From Streptomyces sp. NBC_00820 (GTDB lineage Bacteria; Actinomycetota; Actinomycetes; Streptomycetales; Streptomycetaceae), in contig NZ_CP108882.1 in NCBI RefSeq assembly GCF_036347055.1, positions 1,240,001-1,304,000 of the forward strand: DNA of 64,000 bases, read 5' to 3'. The position numbers and the translations under genes are program-made. Below are positions 16,331 to 24,065 of the stretch, piece by piece. Within the stretch, counting starts at the first letter, position 1; the number at the start of each line of letters is the position of its first letter. Below the pieces are notes generated by a model. The model had not been told where the DNA came from. It made no database searches and saw nothing but the letters and a program-made list of their open reading frames with translations.

Positions 16331-17485
16331 ATGAAAAAAGGAATTCTGGCGGCCGCGATAACGGCGGTGGTTTCCGCAGGATCGACCGTCTGCCTCATTC
16401 CAGCCTCCCAGGCTTCCGCCGTTCCCACCGTAGTCCCCGCGGCGTCATGCCGTGTCCAGGGTGGGACGGTAAGCGGTAGCGGCTTCACTCCCAATCAGTC
16501 GTACAACGTCACGCGTAACGGCGCTTCCGTCAGCCGCATCTCCGCGGGGTCGAAGGGCGACATTCAGGTCCCGGTTTCCGGCGACGGCCCGGTTTCCGTA
16601 GGCACCGTCAAGTGCGGTTCGTCGGGTGCGGGTTCGGGCTCGGGCGCGACAGGCGGCGCCGCAGAGGCAACCGCGAAAGGCACAGCCGCGGCACAGCAGG
16701 CTGTACGCAGTGGCGCTTCCCAGGCGCAGGCCACCGCAATAGGACGGCAGGCCGCACAGGCGGAGGCGCAGAGGCTCGGGTTGCCGCCCTCCGTGGTGAA
16801 CCAGGTGACGAACAACGTCACGAACATCGTCAACAACACCATCAACGGAGGTCAGGGCAACACCATCGGTGGCACTCAGATCGGCGGCCAGGGGAACACC
16901 CAGGGCGGCACGCAGGGCGGAACCGGGAACACTCAGGGCGGGACGCAGGGCGGGACCGGGAACACCCAGGGCGGCACGCAAGGCGGTGGCACCGGCAGCA
17001 CCCAGGGCGGGACCCAGGGTGGCGGGACCGGCAGCACCCAAGGCGGCACGCAAGGCGGCGGGACCGGCAGCACCCAAGGCGGGACGCAGGGTGGCGGGAC
17101 CGGCAGCACCCAGGGCGGGACCCAGGGCGGCGGAACCGGCAGCACCCAAGGCGGCACGCAAGGCGGCGGCACGGGCAGCACGCAAGGCGGGACGCAGGGT
17201 GGCGGGACCGGCAGCACCCAGGGCGGGACCCAGGGCGGCGGAACCGGCAGCACCCAAGGCGGCACGCAAGGCGGCGGCACGGGCAGCACCCAGGGCGGGA
17301 CCCAGGGCGGCGGAACCGGCAGCACCCAAGGCGGCACGCAAGGCGGCGGCACGGGCAGCACCCAGGGCGGGACCCAGGGCGGCGGAACCGGCAGCACCCA
17401 AGGCGGAACCCAGGGCGGCGGCACGGGCAGCACCCAGGGCGGCACGCAAGGCGGCGCCACCGACACCACCAAGCCCATGCCTTGA
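16331..17485 (+). CDS. Secreted Gly/Thr/Gln-rich repeat protein (13 × 12-residue repeats)
   Basis: 384 residues. Residues 1–33 are a signal peptide (MKKGILAAAITAVVSAG … SQASAVP). About 38–95 is a small Ig-like or beta-rich head with two Cys (ASCRVQGG and GTVKCGSSG, probably a disulfide) and the pattern GSGFTPNQSYNVTRNG. About 100–165 is an Ala/Gln-rich helix followed by an Asn-rich stretch (VTNNVTNIVNNTINGG). From about 170 to the end runs NTQGGTQGG, then 13 near-identical units of GTGSTQGGTQGG. No sortase motif or membrane anchor is present. The unit resembles amyloid- or fibre-like low-complexity proteins; no known family recognised. It has a close neighbour of the same design at 17649. Confidence 0.85.
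   Translation: MKKGILAAAITAVVSAGSTVCLIPASQASAVPTVVPAASCRVQGGTVSGSGFTPNQSYNVTRNGASVSRISAGSKGDIQVPVSGDGPVSVGTVKCGSSGAGSGSGATGGAAEATAKGTAAAQQAVRSGASQAQATAIGRQAAQAEAQRLGLPPSVVNQVTNNVTNIVNNTINGGQGNTIGGTQIGGQGNTQGGTQGGTGNTQGGTQGGTGNTQGGTQGGGTGSTQGGTQGGGTGSTQGGTQGGGTGSTQGGTQGGGTGSTQGGTQGGGTGSTQGGTQGGGTGSTQGGTQGGGTGSTQGGTQGGGTGSTQGGTQGGGTGSTQGGTQGGGTGSTQGGTQGGGTGSTQGGTQGGGTGSTQGGTQGGGTGSTQGGTQGGATDTTKPMP
16982..17450 (+). repeat. 36-bp tandem repeat array coding GTGSTQGGTQGG
   Basis: Thirteen in-frame 36-bp units. In the second half two synonymous variants alternate, giving a 72-bp higher-order period, a sign of recent unequal exchange. Confidence 0.9.
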
Positions 17486-17648
17486 GGTGCGGGACGACCA
17501 GCGAAACCGCGGTAATGCGCTGCACTTTCACACATGGCCGGTCCCGATTCCAGAGACCGAGACGCCACGATGAGGGCCGCGCTCCGCGACTGCACATCAC
17601 TAGATGCCGAGCAATCGGTGCTTTGTACGAAGAGGAAGGGAGCACGTC

Positions 17649-19172
17649 GTGCGGCTCAGTCGGAAGCAGCAGACAGCCACAGCAATCGTGTCGGTGGTCC
17701 TCGCGGGAGGACTCGTCTCCGTCGGATCCCCTGCAACAGCGGCGCCTGCACCGAGCAGCACAGCCTCCAACGCTCAACTGCAGGCCGGCAACAGCTTGTC
17801 GAAGGGGCTGAAGCTAGTCCCGGAGAAGCCGAATTGCACGCGGGACAACCAGGGCCGCACGATCTGCAAGCCCAGCAAGCCGCGGGGAAACACCCAGGGC
17901 GGAACGCAGGGTGGCGGCCGGGGTAACACCCAGGGCGGGACCCAGGGCGGTGGCCGGGGTAACACCCAGGGCGGGACGCAGGGTGGCGGCGGCGGCAACA
18001 CCCAGGGCGGAACGCAGGGTGGCGGCGGCAACACCCAAGGCGGGACGCAGGGCGGCGGCACTGGCAACACCCAGGGCGGGACCCAGGGTGGCGGCCGGGG
18101 TAACACCCAGGGCGGCACGCAGGGTGGCGGCGGCGGTAACACCCAGGGCGGGACGCAGGGTGGCGGCGGCGGAAACACCCAAGGCGGCACCCAGGGCGGC
18201 GGCGGCGGAAACACCCAAGGCGGCACCCAGGGCGGCGGCGGCGGCAACACCCAAGGCGGGACGCAGGGTGGCGGCCGGGGTAACACCCAGGGCGGGACGC
18301 AGGGTGGCGGCGGCGGAAACACCCAAGGCGGCACCCAGGGCGGCGGCGGCGGAAACACCCAAGGCGGCACCCAGGGCGGCGGCGGAAACACCCAGGGCGG
18401 GACCCAGGGTGGCGGCCGGGGTAACACCCAGGGCGGCACGCAGGGTGGCGGCACTGGTAACACCCAGGGCGGGACGCAGGGTGGCGGCGGCGGCAACACC
18501 CAAGGCGGCACGCAAGGTGGCGGCGGCGGCAACACCCAAGGCGGCACCCAGGGTGGCGGCGGCGGCAACACCCAAGGCGGCACGCAAGGTGGCGGCCGGG
18601 GTAACACCCAGGGCGGCACGCAGGGTGGCGGCACTGGTAACACCCAGGGCGGGACGCAGGGTGGCGGCGGCGGCAACACCCAAGGCGGCACGCAGGGCGG
18701 TGGCGGCGGCGGAAACACCCAGGGCGGCACCCAGGGCGGCGGCGGCGGAAACACCCAGGGCGGCACCCAGGGCGGCGGCACTGGCAACACCCAAGGCGGC
18801 ACGCAGGGTGGCGGCCGGGGTAACACCCAGGGCGGAACGCAGGGTGGCGGCGGCGGCAACACCCAAGGCGGAACCCAGGGCGGCGGCACTGGCAACACCC
18901 AAGGCGGAACCCAGGGCGGCGGCACTGGCAACACCCAAGGCGGAACCCAGGGCGGCGGCACTGGCAACACCCAAGGCGGAACCCAGGGCGGCGGCACTGG
19001 CAACACCCAAGGCGGCACGCAAGGTGGCGGCGGCGGCAACACCCAAGGCGGCACGCAAGGTGGCGGCGGCGGCAACACCCAAGGCGGCACGCAAGGTGGC
19101 GGCGGCGGCAACACCCAAGGCGGCACGCAAGGTGGCGGCGGCGGCAACACCCAAGGCGGGACCCAGGGTTGA
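17649..19172 (+). CDS. Secreted Gly/Asn/Gln-rich repeat protein (36 × ~12-residue repeats)
   Basis: About 507 residues from the GTG at 17649, chosen because GGAAGGG lies about nine bases before it. The N-terminus VRLSRKQQTATAIVSVVLAG … PATAAPAPS is a signal peptide (cleavage near 31). A short linker follows with two Cys (KPNCTRDNQGRTICKPSKP) that could form a disulfide. From about residue 79 to the end there are 36 units of G[G/R/T]GNTQGGTQGG, most of 12 residues, two of 11 and one of 13. It lacks any anchor and ends within the repeat. Arg in some units gives a regular positive charge not present in the first protein. Function unknown; a secreted structural or adhesive fibre is plausible. Confidence 0.85.
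   Translation: MRLSRKQQTATAIVSVVLAGGLVSVGSPATAAPAPSSTASNAQLQAGNSLSKGLKLVPEKPNCTRDNQGRTICKPSKPRGNTQGGTQGGGRGNTQGGTQGGGRGNTQGGTQGGGGGNTQGGTQGGGGNTQGGTQGGGTGNTQGGTQGGGRGNTQGGTQGGGGGNTQGGTQGGGGGNTQGGTQGGGGGNTQGGTQGGGGGNTQGGTQGGGRGNTQGGTQGGGGGNTQGGTQGGGGGNTQGGTQGGGGNTQGGTQGGGRGNTQGGTQGGGTGNTQGGTQGGGGGNTQGGTQGGGGGNTQGGTQGGGGGNTQGGTQGGGRGNTQGGTQGGGTGNTQGGTQGGGGGNTQGGTQGGGGGGNTQGGTQGGGGGNTQGGTQGGGTGNTQGGTQGGGRGNTQGGTQGGGGGNTQGGTQGGGTGNTQGGTQGGGTGNTQGGTQGGGTGNTQGGTQGGGTGNTQGGTQGGGGGNTQGGTQGGGGGNTQGGTQGGGGGNTQGGTQGGGGGNTQGGTQG
17885..19170 (+). repeat. 36-bp tandem repeat array coding GGGNTQGGTQGG
   Basis: Thirty-six units, most 36 bp long. Runs of identical units (for example around 18870–19010 and 19012–19160) show recent local duplication. 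Variation is mostly at one codon (Gly, Arg or Thr) and at synonymous positions. Confidence 0.92.
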
Positions 19173-19194
19173 TCGTTCCTTCGGATGAGGTCAG

Positions 19195-19225
19195 CACCTC
19201 GCGGAGCCAAGCGCTCCGCGAGGTG
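19195..19225 (+). terminator. Hairpin terminator after the 36-repeat gene
   Basis: CACCTCGCGGAG (19195–19206) and CTCCGCGAGGTG (19214–19225) form a perfect 12-bp stem with a 7-base loop, 22 bases after the stop. It argues against a start at 19185 for the next gene. Confidence 0.8.
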
Positions 19226-19253
19226 CGCCGAGCTGCTGGGAGTGAGGAAAACG

Positions 19254-19592
19254 GTGCGAAGCGCGCGTCCTGTGGCTGCGGCCTGTGTCTGCCTGTCGAC
19301 CATCGGCGTCGGCAGCGCGGCGGGGGTCGCACCTGCCCAAAGTTCCCCCGCCCCGCAGCACAGCACATCGCAGGCCGGGGCCGCACCTGCCAAGTCGACG
19401 CTTCGGTGCTACGCGACGCGGAGCGATCCCGGGACGGTCGTGTGCTACCGCGTCTCGGCGAAGACCGAGTTCAGGCACGGCGCGCTGGTCTACGTCCCCA
19501 TCCTCATCCAGGTGCCCACGCCCGCGGCTCCGCCGTCGGTGACCGTCGTCGACAGCCTGAGCGACATCCGCCCGAACGCGGGGCCCGGGTGA
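19254..19592 (+). CDS. Small secreted protein beside the repeat proteins
   Basis: 112 residues from the GTG at 19254, which has GAGG six bases upstream and lies beyond the terminator hairpin. VRSARPVAAACVCLSTIGVG … GVAPAQS is a signal peptide. The mature part of about 80 residues has two Cys (TLRCYATRSDPGTVVCYRVS), then VYVPILIQVPTPAAPPSV and an acidic end. No family recognised. Its size, signal peptide and Cys pair recall the heads of the two repeat proteins, so it may belong to the same surface structure. Confidence 0.65.
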   Translation: MRSARPVAAACVCLSTIGVGSAAGVAPAQSSPAPQHSTSQAGAAPAKSTLRCYATRSDPGTVVCYRVSAKTEFRHGALVYVPILIQVPTPAAPPSVTVVDSLSDIRPNAGPG

Positions 19593-19634
19593 CACGGGCG
19601 GCAGCGGCCGGAAGTGCCCGGGCCGGGCCGGCGC

Positions 19635-20261
19635 TCACTCCATGGTGAGGTTGTCCAGTACGCCGCACTTCATGGCAAGGCGGGTGAGGTCGGCCCTCCG
19701 GCGGGAGCCGCTCTTCCTGCGCAGACGCTCCAGGTGCGTGTGAACCGTGTTTTCCGTGATGTTCAGCCTGGTGGCGATCTCGCGATCCGTCGCCCCGCCG
19801 GCGACCAGCTGCAGGATCTGCTTCTCACGGTCGGTGATGTGAGGCGGCGGCGTCGGCAGACTTCGGCCGGCGAGACTGGCACCGAAGTAGCTCCGCCCCG
19901 AGGCGACGGCGCGGATGGCTCTCACCAGCTCCGAGCCCTCGGTCTGCCGGCTCACATAGCCGCGGGCACCGGCCTTGATGCAGAGGACGGCGTCGGTCTG
20001 CGCCTTCGAGGTGGACAGCACGATGACCGCGTACCCCTTGCGATGCAACTGGGCCACTTCGTCGGAGGCCACCTGGCCGGACGCCTGCAGGTTGATGAGC
20101 ACGACGATCTCGACGTCATGCGCCTGCCGGATCAGCTCCTTCACGTTTTTGATGAAGAACGTGATCCGCAGGTCCGGTTGTGTGTTGATCGCCTGCGCGA
20201 GACCGAGCTGAAGCAACGGCCAGTCGCAGACAACGGCCATGGACGTCACAGAAGAGCTCAT
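19635..20261 (-). CDS. LuxR/NarL-type response regulator with atypical receiver
   Basis: 208 residues. Residues 1–120 have the receiver fold (MAVVCDWPLLQLGLAQ start; LSTSKAQTDAVLCIKAGARGYVSR, with Lys in the usual place). At the phospho-acceptor position the strand reads IVVLINLQ, so Asn57 replaces the expected Asp, and the first acidic pair is reduced to a single Asp. Residues about 140–208 are a LuxR HTH: ITDREKQILQLVAGGATDREIATRLNITENTVHTHL in pattern. Start at 20261 has GGAG six bases upstream. It lies convergent to the repeat-protein cluster. It probably works without phosphorylation or binds a small ligand. No sensor kinase is near. Confidence 0.87.
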   Translation of the reverse strand: MSSSVTSMAVVCDWPLLQLGLAQAINTQPDLRITFFIKNVKELIRQAHDVEIVVLINLQASGQVASDEVAQLHRKGYAVIVLSTSKAQTDAVLCIKAGARGYVSRQTEGSELVRAIRAVASGRSYFGASLAGRSLPTPPPHITDREKQILQLVAGGATDREIATRLNITENTVHTHLERLRRKSGSRRRADLTRLAMKCGVLDNLTME

Positions 20262-20413
20262 CAGAAGCTCCAGCGTAGGCGGGGCCACCGGCCGAATGAC
20301 GAGCGGATCGGACGGTGGGTGGGCTCCCGCCGTCTGCTCCCAGACTCACCCCTGCCGTGCGAAGCGGCACCCCTGGATAACCCATACGGGGGACAGCGCG
20401 GCGGGCCCGCGGC

Positions 20414-20608
20414 TCACGGCCGCAGGCCGCTGACCAGCTCCGCGGTCGCGGTGAGCCCGCTGTGGATGGTGGGCGCCATGCTCGTGCTGGCCAGGAAGAA
20501 ACCGAGCAGCATGCAGACCAGGGCGTGCGAGAACTTCAGTGCGCCGTTGCGCATGAAGACCACGGCCAGGATCAGGAGCAGCAGCACCACAGAGATGGAA
20601 ACGGCCAT
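20414..20608 (-). CDS. Small membrane protein, conserved-looking
   Basis: 64 residues from the ATG at 20608, with GGAGGAGG about seven bases before it. Two hydrophobic segments (about 3–18 and 28–45) are joined by a short basic loop (RNGALKFSH); the C-terminus STSMAPTIHSGLTATAELVSG is amphipathic. Comparable short proteins occur in Streptomyces genomes and on mobile elements, but I cannot name the family. It is alone, between the response regulator and a phosphodiesterase gene, all minus strand. Confidence 0.7.
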   Translation of the reverse strand: MAVSISVVLLLLILAVVFMRNGALKFSHALVCMLLGFFLASTSMAPTIHSGLTATAELVSGLRP

Positions 20609-20711
20609 CGGGAACCTCCTCCGCCACGCCCCCTTGAGCGGCGTTCGGCCGTAAGTGTGGCGTAGCGGAGGGTTGGTCCGGGCGGCTGACATGTCCCCCG
20701 TTCGTGTGATG

Positions 20712-21575
20712 TCAGGTGGACGGATGTGCGGCGAGGAAGGCCTCCAGGCCGGCGAGGTCGTCGGTGTTGAGGTAGTCGACCCCGCCGGCGAGGAGTTCCG
20801 CCCACAGCGCGTCCCTGGCCGGGCTGGCGGCGTCCGGTGTCTCCCAGAACCGGATCTGCTGCCCGCGCGCGTGGGCGGCGCCGGTGATGCTCCGCAGCTT
20901 TCGCCGCTCCGCTCCGGGGAAGGGGCCGGTGCCCAGCCAGGTGAAGTTCAGGGCCCAGTTGTCGCTGATCAGCGGGACGAAGGCGGCGGGGGCCGAGGTG
21001 CCGAGGTCGGTGAGCCGTCCGTCGTAGAAGGCGCGGCGCTCGGGCTGGGCCTCCATGGGGCCGCGGGCGGCGCGGTCGCCGGAGACGACGGCGGTGACCG
21101 GGCCCGGATGCACGCGGCCGTGCGCGTACCGGGTGAACAGGTGCGGGTGGCGCCTGAGGTGGCGGTCGAGTTCGAGGTACGTCGAGGAGCCCTCGGTCTT
21201 GATGTCGATGAGGAGTTGTAGGGGCTGTCGCCAACCGCGGTAGACGGAACCCCGGTTGGCTCGCACGCGGGCGGCGAGCGGGTCGAGGTAGAGGGATTCG
21301 AGTGTGCGGGACGGGTCCAGCTCGGAGGTGTCGTGGCCGATGAGCAGTTGGTCGCCGACGAGGAAGATGTCGGCCTCGACGCTGCCGAAGCGGTGGTCGA
21401 GGGCGTCGGCCAGGGGCCGTGGGTGCGCGTAGTCGTTGTGGGCGTGCGCGTGCCACAGCGGCCGGGGACCGCGGTGACCGCCTGCCGCCAGGGCCTGGCC
21501 CGCGGGCAGGGCGATCGCGCCCGCGAGGGACGCGCCGAGGGTGGTGAGGGCTCTGCGACGGGTGGTGAGGGCCAT
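20712..21575 (-). CDS. Secreted PI-PLC/glycerophosphodiester phosphodiesterase-fold protein
   Basis: 287 residues. ALTTRRRALTTLGASLAG is a twin-arginine signal, ending near ALAAGG. The mature part starts WHAHAHNDYAHPRPL, then GSVEADIFLVGDQLLIGHD and LLIDIKTEG, the TIM-barrel active-site pattern of the GDPD/PI-PLC superfamily (His, Glu, Asp for metal and catalysis). VDYLNTDDLAGL closes the barrel. It most resembles the AIM6-like branch. GGGAGG stands before the ATG. Export by the Tat route suggests a folded, metal-holding enzyme that degrades extracellular phosphodiesters. Confidence 0.82.
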   Translation of the reverse strand: MALTTRRRALTTLGASLAGAIALPAGQALAAGGHRGPRPLWHAHAHNDYAHPRPLADALDHRFGSVEADIFLVGDQLLIGHDTSELDPSRTLESLYLDPLAARVRANRGSVYRGWRQPLQLLIDIKTEGSSTYLELDRHLRRHPHLFTRYAHGRVHPGPVTAVVSGDRAARGPMEAQPERRAFYDGRLTDLGTSAPAAFVPLISDNWALNFTWLGTGPFPGAERRKLRSITGAAHARGQQIRFWETPDAASPARDALWAELLAGGVDYLNTDDLAGLEAFLAAHPST

Positions 21576-21700
21576 GTGCTGCCTCCCTTGAGGGCCGGAC
21601 GGGACCGGGGAGAGTATGCGTGCGTTCGCCCTCGATCACGCCTGTCCTGCGCGTAGTTGGCCGGACCGCTGCCCTCTGTTCACTTCGGCGGGAGCGCGGA

Positions 21701-21740
21701 CACGCGAAGGCCCGCCCCTGGTGGGGCGGGCCTTCGCGTG
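21701..21740 (-). terminator. Strong terminator of the acyl-CoA dehydrogenase operon
   Basis: CACGCGAAGGCCCGCCCC (21701–21718), loop TGGT, and GGGGCGGGCCTTCGCGTG (21723–21740) form a perfect 18-bp stem seven bases beyond the stop of the last operon gene. Confidence 0.9.
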
Positions 21741-21747
21741 CCGTGGA

Positions 21748-22887
21748 TCAGGGCGCCTGGAGGTCGACCAGCCGGGCCAGTGCCTCGCGATGGGCACCCG
21801 CGGTGCCGTAGGCGATCGAGTCGGCCTTGGCCCGCTTGAGGTACAGGTGGATCGGGTGCTCCCAGGTCATGCCGATCCCCGCGTGCAACTGGAGCGCCTC
21901 CTCTGCCGCGTGGACGGCGACGGGCGCCGCGTACGCCTGCGCGACGGCGACCGCGACGTCGATGTCCTCGCCGCCGGGGTCACCCGGCGTGGCCGAGAGC
22001 TCGGCGGACAGCGCGTCGGCGGCGTTGCGGGCGGCAGCCCGGAGGCTGACGACTTCCAGCCACAGCTGGGCGAGCCGGTGCTTGATCGCCTGGAAGCCGC
22101 CGACGGGCCGGTTGAACTGCTTGCGTTCCTTCAGGTACCGGACCGTCTCGGTCAACGTCCAGTCCGCCAGGCCGAGTTGCTCGGAGGCGAGCAGTCCGGC
22201 AGCGGCTCGCAGGGCCCGTCGTACGGCCGGTTCGGCGTCGCCGAGGCGGCGGCCGGGGGTGCCGTCGAGGGTGACGGTGGCGAGGGGGCGGGTCAGGTCC
22301 AGGGAGGGCTGCGGGGTGATCGTCACCGCGTCGGCGGCGACCGCGTACAGTCCGCCGTCGTCGGCCGGGACGAGCAGGACGTCGGCGGCGGCCGCGTCCG
22401 CGATGCCGGTCAACTCGCCGTGCAGGGACCCGCCTTCGAGGCGCGCGGCCGGGAAGGCGGCGCCGGGTGCGAGATGCAGGGCGACCGCGAGCGCGCCGAT
22501 GGTGCGCCCGGAGGCCAGGCGGCCCAGCAGTTCCTCGTCCGCGCAGGCGAGCAGGGCCTCGGTGGCCACGACCGCGCTGGTGAGGTACGGCACGGGTGCC
22601 ACGGCGCGGCCCAGTTCCTCCAGCACCACGGCGACTTCGCGGTGCGTGGCGCCCTGGCCGCCCAGCGCCTCGGGGACCAGCAGCCCGGCGAGGCCCATGC
22701 TGTCGGCGAGGGACTTCCACAGGGCGAGGTCGTGCGGGGCGTCGGACTCGGTGCGGGCGATCACACCGGCGGCGTCACAGTGGTCGCCGAGCAGGTCACG
22801 GACGGCGGCGCGGAGCGCCTCTTCCTCCTCCGAGTACAGCAGGTCGGGCTCGGCGCTCGGTGTACCCGTCGCGTTCGTCGTGCTCAT
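21748..22887 (-). CDS. Acyl-CoA dehydrogenase family protein (second subunit-like)
   Basis: 379 residues with an acyl-CoA dehydrogenase fold, divergent in the middle: LLYSEEEEALRAAVRDLL opens the helical domain, LGGQGATHREVAVVLEELG is conserved, and the C-terminal helical domain has RKQFNRPVGGFQAIKHRLA and LQLHAGIGMTWEHPIHLYLKRAK. The FAD/substrate loop of classical enzymes is less clear. The ATG overlaps the stop of the preceding dehydrogenase gene (ATGA). Paired ACADs of this kind form alpha2beta2 enzymes in actinobacterial steroid and branched-acid catabolism; that is an analogy, not proof. Confidence 0.88.
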   Translation of the reverse strand: MSTTNATGTPSAEPDLLYSEEEEALRAAVRDLLGDHCDAAGVIARTESDAPHDLALWKSLADSMGLAGLLVPEALGGQGATHREVAVVLEELGRAVAPVPYLTSAVVATEALLACADEELLGRLASGRTIGALAVALHLAPGAAFPAARLEGGSLHGELTGIADAAAADVLLVPADDGGLYAVAADAVTITPQPSLDLTRPLATVTLDGTPGRRLGDAEPAVRRALRAAAGLLASEQLGLADWTLTETVRYLKERKQFNRPVGGFQAIKHRLAQLWLEVVSLRAAARNAADALSAELSATPGDPGGEDIDVAVAVAQAYAAPVAVHAAEEALQLHAGIGMTWEHPIHLYLKRAKADSIAYGTAGAHREALARLVDLQAP

Positions 22888-24065
22888 CGGGCGAGGTCCT
22901 TCCAGGCGACGTCCTTGTCGGTGCGCGGTTCGGCGGGCAGACCGAGGACGCGCTCGGCGACGATGTTCAGCAGGACCTCGCTGGTCCCGCCCTCGATGCT
23001 GTTGCCCTTGGAGCGCAGGTAGCGGTAGCCGGCGTCGCGGCCGGTGAAGTCGACCAGCTCGGGGCGGCGCATGGTCCAGTCGTCGTACAGCAGGCCTTCC
23101 TCGCCCCGGAGTTCGACCTCCAGGCCGCTGATCTCCTGGTTGAGGCGGGCGAAGGCGAGCTTCATGCCGGAGCCCTCGTAGCCGGGCTGGCCGGCGACGA
23201 GCTGCTGGCGCAGGCGTTCGGCGGTGAGACGGGAGACCTCGGAGTCGACCCAGAGCCGCAGCAGCCGCTGATGCAGGTCGTGGGTGCGCAGTTCGGGGCG
23301 CTCCCGCCAGGTCCTGGCGATCGGGCCGATCATGCCGCCCTCGCGGGGCAGCCGCATGCCGCCGATGGAGACGCGCTCGTTCATCAGCGTGGTCTGCGCG
23401 ACCCGCCAGCCGTCGCCGACCTCGCCGAGGCGGTGGGCGTCGGGGATGCGGACGCCGGTGAGGAAGACCTCGTTGAACTCGGCCTCGCCGGTGATCTGGC
23501 GCAGCGGCCGCACCTCGACCCCGGGGTCGGTCATGTCGCAGATGAAGTAGGTGATGCCGGCGTGCTTGGGCACGCTCGGGTCGGTGCGGGCGATGAGGAT
23601 GGCCCAGCGGGCGAGGTGGGCGCTGGAGGTCCACACCTTCTGCCCGTCGACGATCCAGTCGTCGCCCTCACGGACGGCCCGCGTACCGAGCGCCGCGAGG
23701 TCGGAGCCGGCGCCCGGCTCGCTGAACAGCTGGCACCAGACCTCCTCGCCGGTCCACAGCGGGCGCAGGAAGCGCCGCTTCTGCTCCTCGGTGCCGTAGC
23801 GCAGGATGGTCGGGGCGGCCATGCCTAGGCCGATGCCGATGCGCCGGGGGTCGTTGTCGGGGGCGTCCGCGGCCGCGAGTTCGGCGTCCACGACGGCCTG
23901 GAGCGCGCGCGGCGCACCGAGTCCGCCGAGGCCCTCCGGGTAGTGCACCCAGGCGAGGCCGGCGTCGAAGCGGGCCCTGAGGAACTCCACACCACTCGTG
24001 GTCGCCGGCGGGTGTGCGGCCAGCAAGTCCGCTGTACGGCGCTTGAGTTCGGCTGCGTCGGTCAT
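22884..24065 (-). CDS. Acyl-CoA dehydrogenase
   Basis: 393 residues. CQLFSEPGAGSDLAAL near 125 and DGQKVWTSSAHLARW near 155 are the FAD-binding signature; RYLRSKGNSIEGGTSEVLLNI near 360 is the C-terminal signature, with Glu at the position of the catalytic base in part of the family. It is coupled by ATGA overlaps on both sides, to the quinone oxidoreductase upstream and a second dehydrogenase downstream. Likely function: alpha,beta-dehydrogenation of a particular acyl-CoA. Substrate unknown; the two-gene arrangement suggests a heteromer. Confidence 0.92.
   Translation of the reverse strand: MTDAAELKRRTADLLAAHPPATTSGVEFLRARFDAGLAWVHYPEGLGGLGAPRALQAVVDAELAAADAPDNDPRRIGIGLGMAAPTILRYGTEEQKRRFLRPLWTGEEVWCQLFSEPGAGSDLAALGTRAVREGDDWIVDGQKVWTSSAHLARWAILIARTDPSVPKHAGITYFICDMTDPGVEVRPLRQITGEAEFNEVFLTGVRIPDAHRLGEVGDGWRVAQTTLMNERVSIGGMRLPREGGMIGPIARTWRERPELRTHDLHQRLLRLWVDSEVSRLTAERLRQQLVAGQPGYEGSGMKLAFARLNQEISGLEVELRGEEGLLYDDWTMRRPELVDFTGRDAGYRYLRSKGNSIEGGTSEVLLNIVAERVLGLPAEPRTDKDVAWKDLAR

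Noticed and set aside
16001..16340. A transfer RNA or structured RNA in the AT-richer gap before the repeat genes
   Set aside because: No cloverleaf arms or GGTTCGAATCC-type T-loop found; it looks like promoter DNA.
16982..19170. CRISPR-like regular array of 36-bp units
   Set aside because: There are no unique spacers. The units are contiguous, in frame and coding.
19185..19253. Start of the small secreted protein at 19185
   Set aside because: It would place a strong terminator hairpin inside the gene; the GTG at 19254 has a good ribosome site and yields a normal signal peptide.
17656..19393. Long antisense frames (over 500 codons) opposite the 36-repeat gene
   Set aside because: They arise because the 36-bp repeat lacks stops in several frames. 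Their translations are monotone Cys/Arg or Pro/Trp repeats without a start signal or a head domain.
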